From positions 1-7,381 of the forward strand of contig USBM01000106.1 in the NCBI GenBank assembly GCA_900552885.1: a stretch of DNA of 7,381 bases, given 5' to 3'. Position 1 is the stretch's first letter. Every line of letters begins with the position of its first letter. This DNA is from an uncultured Clostridium sp. (GTDB lineage: Bacteria; Bacillota; Clostridia; Lachnospirales; Lachnospiraceae). The position numbers and the translations under genes are program-made. The notes beneath the pieces were generated by a model, which had not been told where the DNA came from, did no database searches, and saw only the letters and a program-made list of their open reading frames with translations. This document shows, piece by piece, positions 6,970-7,381 of this stretch.

Positions 6970-7134
6970 AAACTCTACAGCTTGAAAGATATAAACGTGC
7001 TCGGGTTATGCTAACCGTTCCGATGAGCCTCAGACATATAAGAAATTTCAGCTTGAGGGCTTCAATTTCTTATTGAGTCTCATCTCCACAGCATAAAGGT
7101 CGCACTTATTATATGTTTTCAATCTGTAGAGTTT
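6970..7134 (+). ncRNA. Candidate structured RNA, family not recognised
   Basis: This stretch folds as one long imperfect hairpin of about 55 pairs. The closing stem pairs AAACTCTACAG (6970-6980) with CTGTAGAGTTT (7124-7134). After one mismatch, TTGAAAG (6982-6988) pairs with TTTTCAA (7116-7122); after one bulged G, ATAA-type pairing continues (6989-6994 with 7109-7114). GTGC/GCAC (6997-7000/7102-7105) and TTATGCT/AGCATAA (7006-7012/7090-7096) continue the rod. The tip is GATGAG-CTCA (7022-7027, 7029-7032) with TGAG-CTCATC (7074-7077, 7079-7084), then ATAAGAAATT/AATTTCTTAT (7038-7047/7064-7073). A local hairpin GGTTA-TGC-TAACC (7004-7016) competes with the central pairing. The one G·U pair favours the + strand slightly. 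No T-tract ends it, so it may be processed or be part of the leader of the next gene. Alternatives are a MITE-like element (no target duplication seen) or a 6S-like RNA, which shares the rod-and-bubble layout but not any motif I can point to. Confidence 0.5.
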
Positions 7135-7136
7135 CA

Positions 7137-7167
7137 ATATACAGTATTGAGAAATTCATCTGTATGT
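7137..7167 (+). other. Hairpin just 3' of the structured element
   Basis: ATACAG (7139-7144) pairs with CTGTAT (7160-7165), extended by a G·U and an A-T pair outward to 7137/7167, around a 15-base loop. No T-tract follows, so it is not an intrinsic terminator. Two weaker hairpins follow: ATAACT/AGTTAT (7174-7179/7188-7193) and TGCCA/TGGCA (7206-7210/7222-7226). In AT-rich DNA such short stems may be chance, but their succession suggests a structured leader. Confidence 0.3.
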
Positions 7168-7175
7168 CATAACAT
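7147..7175 (+). promoter_or_regulatory. Possible promoter of the HAD-family gene
   Basis: TTGAGA (7147-7152) matches 5 of 6 of the -35 consensus, and TAACAT (7170-7175) matches 4 of 6 of the -10, with an ideal 17-bp spacer. Transcription would begin near 7182, leaving a leader of about 80 bases before the start codon at 7262. If this promoter is real, the large structured element lies upstream of it and need not be in the HAD mRNA. Confidence 0.35.
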
Positions 7176-7261
7176 AACTATATCAAAAGTTATTGCCACA
7201 CCTGATGCCAGTTATTGTTTATGGCAGCGGGAAGGTAAGAAAAAGAAATGAGGACAACAAT

Positions 7262-7381
7262 ATGATTAAGTTAATTGCGTCCGATATGGATGGAACACTA
7301 TTTAATTCAAAACAGGAGATATCTCCGTTAAATATTGCAGCCATTAAACAGGCAGAAAAACAGAATGTGGAATTTATGATC
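7262..7381 (+). CDS. HAD-superfamily (Cof-type) phosphatase, 3'-truncated
   Basis: Only the first 40 codons are in the window. The N-terminus MIKLIASDMDGTLFNS carries HAD motif I (DxDGTL), with the nucleophile Asp8 and acid/base Asp10. The following stretch, in which residues 19-30 read EISPLNIAAIKQ, is typical of the Cof/class IIB subfamily of sugar-phosphate or cofactor phosphatases. Substrate cannot be told from this fragment. The start is well supported: GAGGA at 7250-7254 lies 7 bases before the ATG. The gene lies beyond the gyrA terminator and a 394-bp non-coding stretch, so it is a separate transcription unit, not part of the replication operon. Confidence 0.88.
   Translation, partial: MIKLIASDMDGTLFNSKQEISPLNIAAIKQAEKQNVEFMI

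Noticed and set aside
6970..7134. 6S RNA as an identity for the structured element
   Set aside because: The closing stem, internal loops and terminal stem resemble the 6S layout in outline, but the central loop is largely closed by TTATGCT/AGCATAA pairing, the terminal arm is short, and I see no conserved 6S sequence. Not claimed as 6S without a covariance-model hit.
7199..7236. Sequence resembling the 3' half of a TPP riboswitch (ACCTGATGCCAG ... GGCAGCGGGAAGG)
   Set aside because: The ACCTGAT and GCG-GGAAG parts match loosely, but the 5' half is missing: no GGGGTGC, no exact CTGAGA (only TTGAGA at 7147) and no ACCC strand, and the GCG-AGGGAA spacing is wrong. Likely chance; an Rfam TPP search would settle it.
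6868..7261. Replication origin or DnaA-box cluster in the non-coding stretch
   Set aside because: No TTATNCACA-type boxes were found on either strand here; the origin in this gene order is expected near dnaA, left of the window.

Overview
The window is a piece of the conserved chromosomal replication-initiation locus of a low-to-moderate GC Firmicute. The gene order dnaN – S4-domain gene – recF – gyrB – gyrA, a 640-residue GyrB without the large proteobacterial insertion, strong AGGAGG-type ribosome binding sites and the protein sequences themselves all point to Clostridia. Lachnospiraceae is my best guess, from overall protein character rather than any search.

Layout. Bases 1-971 hold the 3' part of dnaN (sliding clamp), cut off by the window edge. 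A small RNA-binding S4-domain gene follows at 981-1199, then recF at 1219-2304. A 91-bp gap with a hairpin (2314-2345) separates recF from gyrB. gyrB is best started at the ATG at 2396, not at an in-frame GTG at 2363. gyrA runs 4354-6867 and is followed at once by a clear intrinsic terminator (6875-6903). All five genes are on the + strand with short gaps, so they probably form one operon or a set of overlapping transcripts. They supply the clamp, gap repair at forks and negative supercoiling. The upstream partners dnaA and oriC are expected just left of the window but are not in it.

The non-coding stretch 6868-7261 is the most interesting part. It holds the gyrA terminator, a 9-bp dyad (6926-6954), a promoter-like element (6940-6969) and a 165-nt quasi-palindrome (6970-7134). 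That palindrome can fold into a long rod of about 55 base pairs with competing internal pairings. Further small hairpins lie between 7137 and 7226. I do not recognise an RNA family here. It could be an independent small RNA, the leader of the next gene, or a miniature mobile element. The window ends 40 codons into a HAD-superfamily (Cof-type) phosphatase gene starting at 7262.

The five replication genes are ordinary in content. No new protein system is visible; the candidate novelty is the structured element after gyrA.
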